A DNA stretch of 64,000 nucleotides, from positions 1 through 64,000 of the forward strand of contig JAGTJM010000055.1 of assembly GCA_020747015.1 (NCBI GenBank), in the 5' to 3' direction. The notes under the pieces were generated by a model. It had not been told where the DNA came from and made no database searches. It worked only from the letters and a program-made list of their open reading frames with translations. The position numbers and the translations under genes were made by a program. This DNA comes from Pyrenochaeta sp. MPI-SDFR-AT-0127. Lineage: Eukaryota > Ascomycota > Dothideomycetes > Pleosporales > Cucurbitariaceae. Positions 33,917-47,641 of this stretch are shown here, piece after piece (the stretch's first letter is position 1; each line of letters opens with the position of its first letter).

Positions 33917-34971
33917 CGTTTTGGCCGGTGCTCAACAACAAATGTCGCCTGACTGGGTAGAATGGGCGGGTCTGGCGTGTGGCAGCGCGAAGAGGCCACA
34001 CTTGCTAACACCTGCTAGCCCACACACGCCCACTTGCGGTGAGTCTTGCGAGGCGGGAGCAGGACATCAGCACCTGGGGCTCGATGGGCAGCCGGGTGGT
34101 CAACAGCAGCCTCAACAAGCAAGGCGTGCGGGGACACGCTATCGCGGCGACGACGTTTGGCGCACGTCAGTCGGTGGGCTTGTTGGATGTGCCGTGGTAC
34201 GCAGGAGTGGTCGCCGCATCCCCAACATTCTGGCGTAGTGCGGTTGTGCGGGCTGTAGCAGCAGCGAGCAGCGCACCCCTGTCGGCGCTAGCACCCAGGC
34301 GGGCCCGCTCTTCCCCCCCAAGCAGAAGAGCCGGGTCCTGGGACAGGCAATGGTCGCTCTCTGCAAAAAAAAGTGAGAGAGAGCTCGTCGAACCAGCCCG
34401 GCGATAATAGAATAGCCACGCCCAGCAGCCCACGCCCTTGCCCGACTCTACCCTCACTCCCTCCACCCTCGCGCCGCAGCCAATTGCATAATCTCCCCCC
34501 GTCTGCTTGCTCTCTTCATATACCCTTTGCTTCCCGTTGGCTTCCCGCTTGCCCTGCTGCCACACGCATCTCTCCCTCTGCACACCCACGCCCTCGCCCA
34601 CACCTACCCACATAGCAAGGGAGCTGCTATTCACTAGCAGTACGGACCAATTCCCGAGCACTCAGGCAGATTGGCTTCTACCTGACTAGACAGGTACGCT
34701 TTGAGACATTGTTGCGAGCGCCCGCTTGACCGCACCTTGCACCACCGCTCACACTGTGCAGACGCACCTTCCCGTGTGCACGTCGTTCCTTCCCAGTTTA
34801 CCATAATCTGTCCTTTTGAGGTAGGCAGCAATCCCTCGCTTTTACTGGGTGGGCGGGCAGCCCACGAGATTCTCGACAATTGAGAGTCCATTGCCCTCCA
34901 GCCAGACACACAGACTACGCAAACATCAGCAGCTCACACACATGACAGGCAAAAGGATACGACCTCTCACC

Positions 34972-37900
34972 ATGTACGGTTCAGGCCAGCAGACGGGCAT
35001 CTCGACCCCCCGCTCAGCAGCCAACCTCCGCCCCCTCATCCTCACCCACGGCTCGCTCGAGTACACGCTCCTCATCCCGACCGCCCTGCACTTCAATGCC
35101 CAGCAACTGAGGGACACCTTCAAGACCACCCTCCCCGAGCCCACAGACGAACTCGCCCAGGATGACGAGCCGTCGTCAGTAGCAGAGCTGGTGGCGAGAT
35201 ATCTCGGCTTCATTGCCAGGGAGGTCGAGGAGGGCGACGACCCCGACTCGTTTGAGGAGGTGCTCAAGCTCGTCCTGACCGAGTTCGAGCGTGCCTTCCT
35301 CCGCGGCAACGAGGTGCATGCTCTGGCCGCCTCGCTCCCTGGCATCACCGAGAAGAAGCTCGTCACAGTCCGGTCATACTACGCTGCCCGCGCGGCTGTC
35401 GAGCGGCCCATCAAGCACCACGAGTCGGCGCTGTTCCGCGAGGCCTCGGACGAGAATGCCTTCATATACGCTGTCCTGGGCGGCCAGGGCAACATCGAGG
35501 AGTACTTTGATGAACTCCGCGAAATCTACAACACCTACCCCTCATTCGTCGAGGACTTCGTCGCCGCCGAAGCACAGCATCTGTTGACCCTATCGCGAGA
35601 CCCCCGGGCTGAGAAGCTCTACTCCAAGGGCTTGGATGTCATGCGATGGCTCAACAACCGAGAATCACAGCCAGATACCGACTACCTGGTTTCGGCACCC
35701 GTCAGCTTGCCCTTGATCGGTCTGACACAGCTAGCGCACTACGTTGTGACCTGCAGAGTCCTCGGCAGCCACCCTGGACATGTGCGAGCCCGCTTCTCGG
35801 GTGTTACTGGTCACTCGCAGGGCGTAGTCACAGCTACCGCGATTGCAGAGGCAAAGAACTGGGAGACTTTCGAGAGGTCGGCGAAGAAGGCCATTGAGAT
35901 CCTCTTCTGGATCGGTACGCGCAGCCAGCAGGCTTTCCCCCGAACATCACTTGCGCCATCAGTACTACAAGACTCTGTCGACAATGGCGAGGGTACGCCC
36001 ACGCCTATGCTCTCCATTCGCGACCTGTCGAGAAAAGCCGTCCAGGAACATATTGACGCAACCAATGCCCATCTGCCCCAAGACAGACACATTGCCATTT
36101 CGCTCGTCAACAGCGCGCGCAACTTTGTTGTCACTGGCCCTCCCATTTCGCTATACGGTCTGAATCTCCGTCTGCGAAAAGTCAAGGCTCCCACAGGCTT
36201 GGATCAGACGAGGATACCCTTCACGGAGCGCAAGGTGCGCTTCGTGAACCGCTTCTTGCCCATTACAGCGCCATTCCACAGCCCCTACCTTGCTGAGGCG
36301 ACAAAGCAGCTCGAGGATGACCTCAAGGCGATCAAGATCTCCGCAAGCGACCTCGGCATCCCCATGTTTGACACACACACCGGACAAGACATTCGCGCGG
36401 ATGGATCCGACAACGTTGTGCCCAGGCTTGTCAGCATGATCACTGCCGACTCGGTGGAGTGGGAAAAGGCAACCGTCTTCCCAAAGGCTACCCACATTCT
36501 TGACTTCGGCCCAGGCGGCATCTCCGGGCTCGGCGTGCTCACGAACCGCAACAAGGACGGAACTGGTGTCCGTGTCATTCTTGCTGGAGCCATTGATGGC
36601 CAAAATGCCGAAGTCGGTTACAAGCCTGAGATTTTCGACCGTGATTCGGATAATGCCGTGCATTATGCCGTCGATTGGGTCAAAGAACACGGCCCGCGAC
36701 TCGTCAAGACGTCGACCGGCCAGACATATGTTGATACCAAGATGAGCAGAATGCTCGGTCTGCCTCCAGTCATGGTCGCTGGTATGACACCATGCACAGT
36801 GCCTTGGGACTTTGTTGCGGCCACGATGAACGCTGGTTACGAGATTGAACTTGCTGGTGGCGGCTACTACAACGAGAAGACCATGACAGCTGCGATCAAC
36901 AAGGTCGAGAAGGCTATTCCTGCTGGACGTGGTATCACCGTAAACTTGATCTACGTCAATCCCCGTGCCATGGGCTGGCAGATCCCGCTGTTGGCCAAGC
37001 TGAGAGCCGAAGGTGTCCCTATTGAGGGTCTTACTATTGGTGCTGGTGTCCCATCCATTGAGGTCGCCAATGAGTACATTGAGACCCTTGGCATCAAGCA
37101 CATCGCCTTCAAACCCGGCTCGGTCGAGGCTATCCAGCAGACCATCAACATCGCCAAAGCCAACCCAACATTCCCAGTCCTGATGCAATGGACCGGAGGC
37201 CGTGGCGGTGGCCATCATTCGTTTGAGGATTTCCACCAGCCCATCCTGCAAATGTACAGCCGTCTCCGCAAGTGTGACAACCTGATCCTCGTCGCAGGAT
37301 CTGGCTTCGGTGGAGCAGATGATACCTACCCGTACCTCACTGGTTCCTGGTCAACCCGTTTCGGCTATCCCCCTATGCCATATGACGGCTGCTTGTTCGG
37401 TAGCCGCGTCATGACCGCCAAGGAAGCCCACACATCAAAAATGGCCAAGCAGGCTATCGTGGATGCTCCTGGTCTCGATGACGGCGACTGGGAGAAGACG
37501 TACAAGGGCCCAGCTGGCGGTGTCATTACCGTGCGTTCCGAGATGGGCGAGCCTATTCACAAACTTGCCACTCGCGGTGTCATCTTCTGGAATGAGATGG
37601 ACCAGAAGATCTTCAGCCTAGACAAGGCGAAGCGTGTGCCTGAGCTGAAGAAGATGCGTGAATACATCATTGAGAAGTTGAACAAGGACTTCCAGAAAGT
37701 CTGGTTCGGCAAGAACAAGAAGGGTGTTTCTGTTGACCTCGAAGACATGACGTACAGTGAGGTTGTCCAGCGCATGGTTGACCTTATGTATGTCAAGCAC
37801 CAGTCCCGCTGGATCGACCAAAGCTTGAAGAAGTTGACCGGTGACTTCATTCGACGACTCGAAGAACGCTTCAGCAAGACCAACAGCGAGTCGCTCATCC

Positions 37901-40900
37901 AAAACTACGATGAGCTGACTGACCCCTTCCCATTGCTTGAGAAGGTCTTCAAGGCCTACCCTGAGGCTGATGAGCAGTTGATCAATGCTCAAGATGTGCA
38001 ACACTTCTTGTTGCTCTGCCAACGCCGCGGCCAGAAGCCAGTGCCCTTCGTTCCTGTTCTCGACGATACCTTTGAGTTCTTCTTCAAGAAGGATTCACTT
38101 TGGCAGTCCGAGGATCTCGACGCCGTGGTCGACCAGGATGTTGGCAGGACATGTATCCTCCAGGGCCCCATGGCTGTGAAGTACTCCAACAAGGTCGATG
38201 AGCCAATCAAGGAGATTCTCGATGGTGTTCATCAAGGCCACATCAAGTACCTCCTTCGCGACATCTACGGCGATGATGAGTCCAAGGTGCCAGTCATTGA
38301 ATACTTCGGCAGCAACCTCTTGGCTCCGCCTAAAGGACTGGAGGTTGACGGGCTTACCGTCTCGCAGCTCGATAACAAGGTGCTCTACCGTCTCTCTGCT
38401 GCTCCGAATGCAACGATGCCCGAGGTGCACTCGTGGCTTCAACTTCTCGCGGGCACTAGCTACTCTTGGAGGCACGCTTTCTTCACTGCAGACATTTTTG
38501 TGCAAGGCCAGCGTTTCCAGACCAATCCTACTGCTCGCATCTTCGCTCCTACCCCCGGGATGACAGTAGAGATTTTCAACCCCAATGAGCCCGCTAAGAC
38601 TTCCATCACCGTCAAGGAGTTGCACCACAACAGCAAGATTATCAAAACGGTCGAGGTTAGCCTCACAAAGGACAATGAGATCTTACTCAACATGTACGAG
38701 GAGCGTACCGCACTTAAGCAGACTGTGGCGCTACCTTTCCGCTTCACCTACCGTCCTGACGTAGGCTATGCGCCCATTCACGAGGTCATGGATGCCCGCA
38801 ACGACCGAATCAAGGAATTCTACTACAAGATCTGGTTCGGTGCTGAGTCATGCCCATTCGATGCCTCCGTCACGTCCAACTTCGACGGCGGCCGCGCCAC
38901 CGTCACAAGCGAGGCCATCAATGACTTCGTCCATGCGGTCGGAAACACAGGTGAGGCCTTTGTCGACCGCCCTGGCAAGGATGTGTTTGCTCCTATGGAT
39001 TTTGCCATTGTTGTTGGTTGGAAAGCGATCACGAAGCCCATCTTCCCTCGGGCCATCGACGGCGACCTGCTCAAGCTTGTCCATCTTTCTAATGGATTCC
39101 GCATGGTTGCTGGCGCAGAGCCTCTGAAGAAGGGCGATGTTCTCGATACCACCGCGCAGATCAACGCCGTCATTAACCAAGATGCTGGTAAGATGGTAGA
39201 AGTCTGCGGCACCATCACGCGTGATGGAGAGCCAGTCATGGAGGTGACCAGCCAGTTCCTGTACCGCGGTGCATATGACGACTATGAGAACACGTTCCAG
39301 AGGAAGAACGAGAAGCCAATCCAGCTTCACCTTGCGACCAGCAAGGATGTTGCCATTCTTCGATCGAAGGAGTGGTTCAACTTTGACGAGCCAGAGATTG
39401 ATCTGTTGAACAAGACACTGCTGTTCAAGCTCGAGACCTTCCTCCGCTTCAAGAACAAGACTGTCTTCTCTGACATCGAGACCGTGGGAGAAGTCTTGCT
39501 AGAGCTCCCCACCAAGGAAGTGATCCAGATTGCCTCGGTCGACTACCGATCCGGCACTGCCTACGGTAACCCCGTTCTCGACTACTTGGAGCGCAACGGA
39601 TCTGCCATCGACCAGCCAGTCCATTTCGAGAACCCGATCCCACTCCACGGCAAGACTCCTCTCAGCTTGAAGGCCCCTGCATCGAACGAGAACTATGCTC
39701 GCGTCTCGGGCGACTACAATCCTATCCACGTCTCTCGTGTTTTTGCGAGCTACGCCAACTTGCCTGGCACGATTACTCACGGCATGTATTCCAGTGCTGC
39801 TGTGCGAAGCTTGGTCGAGACATGGGCTGCTGAGAACAACGTTGGTCGCGTCAGGAGTTACCACGTCAACCTTGTTGGCATGGTTCTTCCCGACGACATG
39901 CTCGATGTCAAGCTTCAGCACGTTGGTATGGTTTCTGGTCGCAAGATTATCAAGATCGAGGTCAGCAACCAAGAGACCGAGGACAAGGTTCTTCTCGGCG
40001 AGGCTGAGGTCGAGCAACCCACAACCTCGTACGTCTTCACAGGTCAAGGCTCGCAGGAACAAGGTATGGGTATGGAGCTGTACAACAGCAGCCCTGTGGC
40101 TAAGGAGGTCTGGGATCGTGCCGACAAGCACTTCATGGACAACTATGGTACGTTTAGTTCGCTCTTATTGCATCTAGTTTACTAACCCACGTAGGCTTCG
40201 CTATCACCAACATCGTGAAGAACAACCCCAAGGAGCTCACCATTCACTTTGGTGGACCTGTTGGAAAGGCCATCCGCCAAAACTACATGTCCATGACCTT
40301 TGAGACTGTCAGTGCAGATGGATCCATCAAGTCTGAGAAAATCTTCAAGGAGATTGATGAGAACACGACATCTTACACATACCGATCCCCCACTGGCCTG
40401 TTGTCGGCGACCCAGTTCACCCAGCCTGCTCTCACGCTCATGGAGAAGGCTTCGTTTGAAGACATGCGCGCCAAGGGATTGGTCCAACGCGACAGCACCT
40501 TCGCTGGCCACTCCCTTGGTGAGTACTCTGCTCTTGCGGCGCTTGCTGAGGTCATGCCTATCGAGAGTCTGGTCTCTGTCGTGTTCTACCGCGGTCTCAC
40601 GATGCAGGTCGCTGTCGAGCGTGACGAGGCTGGTCGCTCCAACTACTCCATGTGCGCCGTCAACCCAAGCAGGATTTCCAAGACGTTCAACGAGCAAGCA
40701 TTGCAGTATGTTGTTGAGAACATTGCGGAGACAACCGGATGGCTCTTGGAGATTGTAAACTACAACATCGCCAACATGCAGTACGTTGCTGCTGGTGACC
40801 TCCGAGCCCTGGACTGCCTCACCAACGTGACCAACTACCTCAAGCAGCAGAAGATTGACATCCAGGCTCTTATGCAGTCTATGTCTTTGGAGGACGTAAA

Positions 40901-41282
40901 GGCACATCTTGTGGAGATTATCAAGGGCTGCGCCGAGCAGACTGAAGCCAAGCCCAAGCCTCTGGACCTTCAGCGCGGCTTCGCCACGATCCCGCTCAAG
41001 GGCATCGATGTGCCGTTCCACAGCACCTTCTTGCGCTCTGGTGTAAAGCCCTTCCGAAGCTTCTTGCTCAAGAAGATCCACAAGACATCGATCGACCCCT
41101 CGAAGCTGGTCGGCAAGTACATCCCCAACGTGACGGCCAAGCCCTTTGCGTTGACCAAGGAGTACTTTGAGGATGTGTACAAGCTCACCAACTCGCCCAA
41201 GATTGGCAACATTCTGGCAAACTGGGAGAAGTATGAGGAGAGCGGTAAGGAGGAGCCGAAATCTGCAGCCCCAGCTGCGTGA
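34972..41282 (+). CDS. FAS1: Fatty acid synthase subunit beta
   Basis: Exons 34972-40147 and 40195-41282 (47-nt intron, GTACGT donor, branch TACTAAC) give 2087 residues, the normal FAS1 length. The ATG at 34972 fits the family start MYGSGQQTGISTPRS and has a CACC context; an ATG at 34942 would add ten unconserved residues. Domains in order: acetyl transferase with Ser282 in TGHSQG; FMN enoyl reductase (from VMVAGMTPCTVPWDF through GGGYYNEKTMTAAI); a dehydratase region with MaoC-like hot-dog core (GDYNPIHVSRVF, then TITHGMYSSAAVR); and malonyl/palmitoyl transferase with Ser1832 in AGHSLGEYSALAAL. It works with the alpha subunit encoded on the opposite strand. The intron falls at the start of the last domain. 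Confidence 0.98.
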
Positions 41283-42010
41283 GAGTTGCAATAGATATGA
41301 TTTTGTTCGGTAATGCAAGTGTAGGCGTTGTAATGACTTGAAAGTAGACTTTTAGTGTGTTCTTTTTGATATCCGGACGGGTGGTTGGGTGTATTCCTTT
41401 CTTGGATGACAGTACGAGAACTTGGACGTTTGTTTTATCCGTAGTAACAAGATTATTATAATGACTTTTTTATCGTTGTAACTTTTTCTGCGCTCTTAGT
41501 GTCTCGTTTGTCACGGCAAGTAGATTGTGTTTTATGTTGTTAGTGAGATGAAGTATTAAACTACGTTCTTCTTACTTTTGTTCTTACAGTCACGGATTAA
41601 GTAACGTGGTTGTGCGATATACATCGAATACACGAAGAAGAAAAATGACAACATTCCTACAAGAGACGGTATTTCAACGACTCTAACGACGTGAGTGTTC
41701 CCTTTAGGCCTGGTGTATATATTCATATTCATATTCGTATTCATATTCATATCCATATTCAGTCATCCAGATGCCACACCCATTCATGTATGGACAAGCA
41801 ACGCTACTTGCACAAATATCTGTATATCTGTATATCAAGAAAAAGAAAGGAAAATGGCATGGAGTCTCGGCCATATGCCAACATGGCAATGCAAATGCAG
41901 ATGCAAGAACAGCAAATCCCGAATAGAAGAGGATGAAAGAATGCATGCACAAGGGTGCAAGTGTAAAAGGACGATGAAGAATGAATTTTGCCTAGTATAA
42001 AAATGTGCTT
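41283..42010. other. Intergenic between convergent FAS1 and Brl1-like genes
   Basis: 0.73 kb of T-rich 3' flank plus a hexamer repeat (listed). No gene is seen. Confidence 0.6.
41721..41760. repeat. ATTCAT hexamer microsatellite
   Basis: About seven copies of ATTCAT with two single-base variants. Confidence 0.9.
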
Positions 42011-43703
42011 TCATCGAAATAAGCCCCTTTTCTTAACCCCGCGTTTCTCGTCCCCGACTCCGCTTACAGCGTCATGCGCCATCCCCGGCACGACGGGCAT
42101 ACTCTGCGAATGCAGCAGTGGCGGGGGCTGCTGCTGCTGCTGATGCGTGGGCGGTGCCTCGATATGGCGCATACCCGTGTATGGGGTTTGGTATGGTGTA
42201 TGGTTCTGCCAGTTCTGCTGGTAGGCTTGGTGGTTGTAGTCTAGGTATGAGTTGCTGGGGACGCGTTGTGGGGTTTGCGGGATGAAGTCGTTTGGGTGGA
42301 CGTTGTGGGAGGGTTTGGAGGTGGAGGAGCGGAGGAGGCCAAAGGCCCAGTTTGAGAGGTTGAAGCCGCCGAAGATGAGGAGGAAGGAGAAGATCTGGAC
42401 AAGCGATTGGATTAGCGGGGTTGTTGGTGGGTGGTTGCCTTCTACGTAGTGTCTGACGCGAGACGGATGGAGAGTTGTGAAATTGCGTGTTGATGCTGGA
42501 ATATACGCCCACGCAATCCAGTCAGAAATAGAAAAAACATAACATACCATTGACTTGTAGCTAAACTCCTCGACAAAGCTGTTGAAAATCATCGCAAACG
42601 TCTTAGCCGTGACACTGGCACGCGCCACCTTCCTCGGGTCACGATCCATACACGTCTCCCAGATCCCACAGGCCTTTTCGAGCGCGGGGACCACCTCTTC
42701 AGGCCGACAGCGATTGCGCTTGTACTCTGCTGCACAGGCGGCAATCTCGACCATGATCTCCGAGGCGTATTTGGACGCTTCAATCTCCACGTCTGAGACG
42801 ACGGCGCACCAGGCAGAGTAGACGATGTAGAGGAATAGAAAGCCGAGAGAGGCGTTGACGGTGAGTTGGAGGTAGTAGCTTAGTACTGAGGGTAGATTGG
42901 GATGTGCTTCTATCCACGACAAGAAGCCTGCTATGCTCATTGCGTAGGTTCGTTGCACGGGTCCTCGGTCTTTGGTAGCGCCAGCTGTGTGTTCGCTATC
43001 TGTGTCGTCATCGTCGCGGAGGGCCATGCGCTTCTTGGACCGCGACCGCTCTGACCGCTCTGATCGACGCTTTACTATGCGGTTTTCAGCCTTTTTGGAG
43101 TAGTATTTCTGCGAAGGATCCTTGTCACGCTCCTTGGTCGGACTTGGGCTTTGATTCGACATGAATGTGCGCTTGAACCAGCTGTCTCTCCGGCCCGCCT
43201 TCTTAGGACTGCTCGCATCGCCCGTCGCCAATCGCCCCAGCTTGTTCGCCATTTGTGTGTCTGGCGTCCCCGCGTCGCTGTCAACTTGCGGTGTGGTTGG
43301 CGTCTCCCCGCCGGAGCTGAAGTCGTATGTGCTGGCGGGCGTGCGCGGTTCCCAGGCGCTTTGCACGTGTGAAGGAATCGAGGGCAGCGGCTTTACGCCA
43401 CTCTGGTCGAAGAGATAGGTGCGGCCGTCGGGGTCGCGCAATTGCGGGCGATTTGGAGTCGCAAAGGCGTTTCTTGAGGGCGAATCGAGGACGGAATGGG
43501 GGCCTGTTATCAGCCGTAAAATCAGCATTCTTGTTCTTTTACTTTCATATTCTATACGCAGCACAGAGGCAAAGGGTGGACAGCTTACGCTTCTTAGCCG
43601 ATTGCTGGCTTGCGAAGAAGGGCGAATTTGGGTCAACAGGGCCGGATTGATTGGACCATTCAAAGTCCATGGGCGTTGTGGATCCCCGATGTCCCCGCGA
43701 CAT
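42011..43703 (-). CDS. Brl1/Brr6-like nuclear envelope membrane protein
   Basis: Three exons (43703-43589, 43503-42548, 42394-42011) give 484 residues. The first exon starts MSRGHRGSTTPMDFEWSNQS; the 153-nt second intron is in frame without a stop but interrupts the conserved SYKSM-IFSFLLIFGGF. Features: a long polar N-terminal region with Arg/Ser runs; transmembrane helix 1 at about 257-275; and a lumenal segment with the four invariant cysteines of the Brr6_like_C_C domain (Cys295, 304, 317, 323). Transmembrane helix 2 at about 357-375 follows, then a Gln/Pro-rich tail. Brl1 and Brr6 sit in the inner nuclear membrane and help nuclear pore assembly and membrane-lipid homeostasis. Brl1 and Brr6 cannot be told apart with certainty here. 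Confidence 0.85.
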
Positions 43704-44402
43704 TATTCTTTTGCGCAGGAAACTAAAAAAAAAAAAAGTGCGCTGTGCAAGGGGGAGGGCCCGCTGTGATGCGGATGCTTGTGGGGTTTGTTGCTATGCG
43801 GCGATGGTGTTGATTCCCGAACAATCAACAAAACTGCGGAACTCGCTCGGAAGTCTGGCTTGTGCCCGCCGACGCCGCGCTAACTCGACTGGGCGCATCT
43901 AGCGGTTGAACTCCCAAGCTGGCCGGGAGAATGGATAGCAAGGCTGGGATTGATTTATACATCGTCATGTGGTGATGTTGAGGGTGAATTCGCACAGGAT
44001 GAGACATGTAGCTTCGTGGGAGGCACCAGTCAGCGCTATGCACTTTCGCCCCATTATTGATAGACATCTCCATCACCACGAGAGCTGAAAGACAGCCGAT
44101 ATCCTGTGTGTCCAGAGTCATCATGTTATTATACTACAGGTAATTCTAGGTGACCAGTGCCTGCACGCCGTTGCACGCGAGTCAGAACCCAACCCCATGC
44201 TACGCTAAGAAAGAGATGTCCGCCGCCATACCCAACCTGTACTTTCCGTGGCAGTCCCAGATGCCGTGTCCAAAGGGCAACTCTCATCCAAGGCCTCGGA
44301 CAGCAGACAGAGATCGTCATGCCTATCCTCACGACCCCCTTCGCTGCTGAGTTGACAGCTACCAAAGCAGCTTGACCTCCTCAGTGGTCGCTTACGCTCC
44401 TT
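43704..44402. other. Intergenic
   Basis: 0.7 kb upstream of the Brl1-like gene and downstream of the P450 gene. A 13-base A run lies near 43725. No gene is supported. Confidence 0.5.
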
Positions 44403-45971
44403 CTAAGCCGGCGTAAGGCCGACCTTCACTCCATTCAACGAACACAACGTCAAGGTAAGACCCTCTTGCCATGGGCCTGGGTCTCTGCTCTCCATCGCCT
44501 TGAACTCCTGCAGCAGGCGAACAGTCACGTAACTCGCCTCGGTCAACGCATACTGCTGGCCTAGGCAGATTCGTGGACCGCCGTTGAACGGAAGGTATTC
44601 CCAGCCGGGGCGCAGAGTTTCCCAGCGCTCAGGCTTGAACTCGTCTGCGTCGGGGCCGTAGATGTCTTTGCGACGGTGCATGGTGTAGGGTGAGTAGCCG
44701 ACTGAGGTGCCTTTGGGGACAAAGAGGGGCTGTCGTCCATCTGGCCCGCCGCCAAGGGGCAGGACAGTGTCGCGGATGGCGTAGCGCGAGTTTCCTGGGA
44801 CGACAGGATAGACGCGCAGTGCTGATCAGGTTAGCTTCAAGTCTCGAGCATAATCAGGGTAGAGCTTACACTCATTCAGGCAGTACTTGAGGTACTTCAG
44901 ATTCCTCAACTGCTCATACGACGGTGTCTGTCCACCGAGCGTCGCAATCTCTTCCTGGAGCTTTGCGTAAATCTCAGGCTTCCTAGCGAGCTCAAAGAAC
45001 AGGTTGCTGAGCAGACTCGCAGTGGTATCACGTCCCGCAAGCAAGATGTTGATGAGCTCGTCCCGTATCCTCTTCTTGTCTGTAGTCTGCTTCGCCACTT
45101 CCTGGATGAAGTAGTACTTTTCATCTTTTCCATTGCCAGCCATCTTCTCAGCATCTAGCTCCTGCCTGAACTGGAGTGCGTCGTCGACAAACTTGTCAAT
45201 ATATGCGTGGCAGATGCGGATGGCCTCCTCGCCCTTTGTGTTCTTCCGGAAGCGGTTGAGTGGGCCCAGACGCAGGCGAGTAAGAGAATCGTCTTGGGCA
45301 GAGTTGAAAGCTTTGCTGAAGATGACGTCCTCGTTGTTCTCATCCTCCTGGCCGACCATGCGCAGCGAGTTTGTGGAGTGGTTGAACAGGAACTCAGTCG
45401 CAGTGTCAATGGTAAGGCGGAAGAAGAGCGCCTGCAGGTCGACAGTCGTTCCATCACGCGGGATATGCTTGAGCATGAGCTTAAAGTGCCGTTCAAACGC
45501 CTCCAGATCGGCAACTTGATCCCTCGCAAAGTTGGGACGCAAGAGGTGTCGGCTGTTGGCCCATCGCTCACCATCTGCGTTGAAGATGCCATGGCCCAGC
45601 AGCGGCGTGAAGGCAGCCTGGCGATTACCAAAGCTGTAGTCCTTGAACTTCAAGCTCAAGATCGTCTTGACATTCTCAGGCTCACATGTGGCAATAAACG
45701 GCATGTTGATCATTCGGTTGTGGAAGGTATTGCCGAGAGTCTCGAAGCGCCTCTTGTTCTCCTGGAGGACAATGTGGTGCTTCGCATTGTAGCTCATGAC
45801 CTTGAGGACGTCGAGTCCCAGAAAGGGGTCTTTGTGGAACTGTGCCGTACATGGCTGGCAGCCGTTCTCCTTCTTGAAGCGCCTGCGCGCGAGGTAGAGT
45901 GTCGCTCGTGTGTAGATGAGATAGGAGAGGAAGGCACCCGCAACGATAAAGATGAGTGGTGATTGCGCCAT
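44403..45971 (-). CDS. Cytochrome P450, CYP52-like
   Basis: Two exons (45971-44870 and 44821-44403), 48-nt intron with GTAAGC donor and GATCAG acceptor, give 506 residues. The ATG at 45971 starts directly before the membrane anchor (SPLIFIVAGAFLSYLIYT); an upstream in-frame ATG at 46100 would add 43 unlikely residues. All hallmarks are present: I-helix AGRDTTAS; the ExxR motif in NESLRVYP (made by the splice); FKPERW; and the haem loop PFNGGPRICLGQQ with Cys453. The haem loop and the following YALTEASYVTVRLLQ match the CYP52 group and relatives, ER enzymes that omega-hydroxylate n-alkanes and fatty acids. That substrate class is inference from family, helped by the nearby fatty acid synthase genes. 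Confidence 0.92.
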
Positions 45972-47641
45972 GGCGTCGGTAGGTGGCTGAAGTGTGTCGA
46001 GGGGAATGAGGCGTATTTGAGGCGTGGGCGGATGAAAACTGATCGGTGACGTCGTACAACAAAGGTCCCACTTTGGAGGGTTTGGTGAAAAGGAAACCAC
46101 AAGTCTGTTATGTCTTTGGTCTTCTCTTCAGGTCAAGCAGGTGTCTTCCACGCTGGACTCCTGCCAGTGGTACTTTGGAGACGCAGATACCGCAGCCTCC
46201 GTCAACTTTATCCGTCCCAGATGCTGCTCTGAATCGACGTCGGCGTCTCGGTGTCCGGATGTCGTCGATGCAACGCGTCAAAGTTTCGAAATTTGGTCGT
46301 TCTTGGATTCACCGAAAAGCCCGTTTAATCAAGAGATGTCCCTGCATTCATCTGGTGTCTGAGATGTTCGGCCGAGCCCTCGTCCTGCGCTCTGTCGATC
46401 TGCTCTCCGAGGTAATTTGGACTTATACACACGCTCTCGTGTTTGCCTTTACACGTGCTCCAAGCCTCCGTCGGCGCCACCAAAGCCTCAAAGCCTTGTG
46501 TTTTGCGGGGGATTATCCTTGGGGGGAGTTCCGTCGGGTTAATCTCAGTATACTAATTGCGCCAACACACTCGGAGGGACGTTCATCCTCTTATGCCGTA
46601 CGGAGCCACGAACATGGCGGCACAGCACAGCGACACCAAGATTCAGCTTCGACCGGTCTAACACAATGCCCGACTGCTGAGGTAGCACCTTGCTAGGACC
46701 TCTTGCCGTGCTGATGCGGGCTAATGGTGGACGCTTCGGTGATGCCGTTGTCGTGTCCTTGCCGCGGCTTATTGCTAGGGTAGTGATTGGCCAGGTGTGG
46801 GAGACGTTTGGATCGCATCCATTGCTGATCTTAGTGTAGCGTGGCTGTGACTGGACGGCTCGGATAGACCTCTAACAGTTTGGTTTGGGTCGCCAATCTT
46901 CGCGAATGAGGGCAGAGGACACGACCGCGGCAGTGCAGTGATTGGATCTTGTAGTTCAGCTCCAAGACTTCTTCCAATCTGCCACTACCAAGAAAGCAAT
47001 GGACACCTCGTAAATACAGCCGCAATATCCCAGATTTCAAGCATTCAATATTCAGAGCACTCGGCTGTGCTACGTTATCCTCTCTTTCTAGGCTACAGCC
47101 AACTCGCGGACGAAACAACAAGCACAAAGCAAATCTATACGCGTACTCTCTTCACACTCCCACGAATCAAAAAAGTATGAATACACGCAAAAACAAACGC
47201 CCAGGTATCCCAAGACGTCCCGTGGTGCGAATAAAGTGCACAGTCAGATGAGGGGAGCTTGATCACTCAAGGCTCGACCAAACAAGCAAAAGGAGCATCA
47301 GGTTGCATGAGTAAGCGAGGTGTATATCGGGCAGACAAGTCCGTCATCACGAGCCGCACCTGCATAATGTTATGCTCCGTGAGAAAACGCCTGTACCCGT
47401 GTGGACCACCCTTGAAGCGGACACCTGTGCGTCGTCTACCGCGGTTCGCGCTTCAGCTTCACAAGCGAACATCCTGTGTGGGATTCACATGGAATGCAGA
47501 GCACAGGCAGTGTTGTACGCGATATGCCTTATTCGGCTAATATCTTGCCAATAGCGGTAATTTTGTATTCCTTCGAGATAACACGTGCTCCCACTTGGTA
47601 TACCAGCTCTACTGCGTGCATTGTCTAGTCGTCAACGCCCT
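45972..47641. other. Intergenic
   Basis: 1.67 kb without a supported gene. It is the upstream region of the P450 gene and the downstream region of the UstYa-like gene. An open frame at 46046-46696 has no motif and overlaps the P450 leader on the other strand. Confidence 0.5.

Larger units (their letters stand above)
33406..34971. promoter_or_regulatory. Shared divergent promoter of FAS2 and FAS1
   Basis: 1.57 kb separate the two start codons. The FAS2-proximal end has a G-run purine tract (33565-33600). A decamer tandem repeat lies at 33842-33916. The FAS1-proximal third (about 34430-34610) is strongly pyrimidine-rich, as in highly expressed fungal genes. A possible 5'-untranslated intron (GGTACG near 34692, GTGCAG near 34763) precedes FAS1, with weak support. 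No further gene is convincing here. Confidence 0.7.

Noticed and set aside
34039..34407. Plus-strand frame in the FAS promoter as a small gene
   Set aside because: Composition follows local GC-rich sequence, there is no motif and it lies within the shared promoter.
34849..34971. Longer N terminus of FAS1 from upstream in-frame codons
   Set aside because: The frame is open but begins without an ATG before 34942, and the added residues are not conserved; the family start is at 34972.
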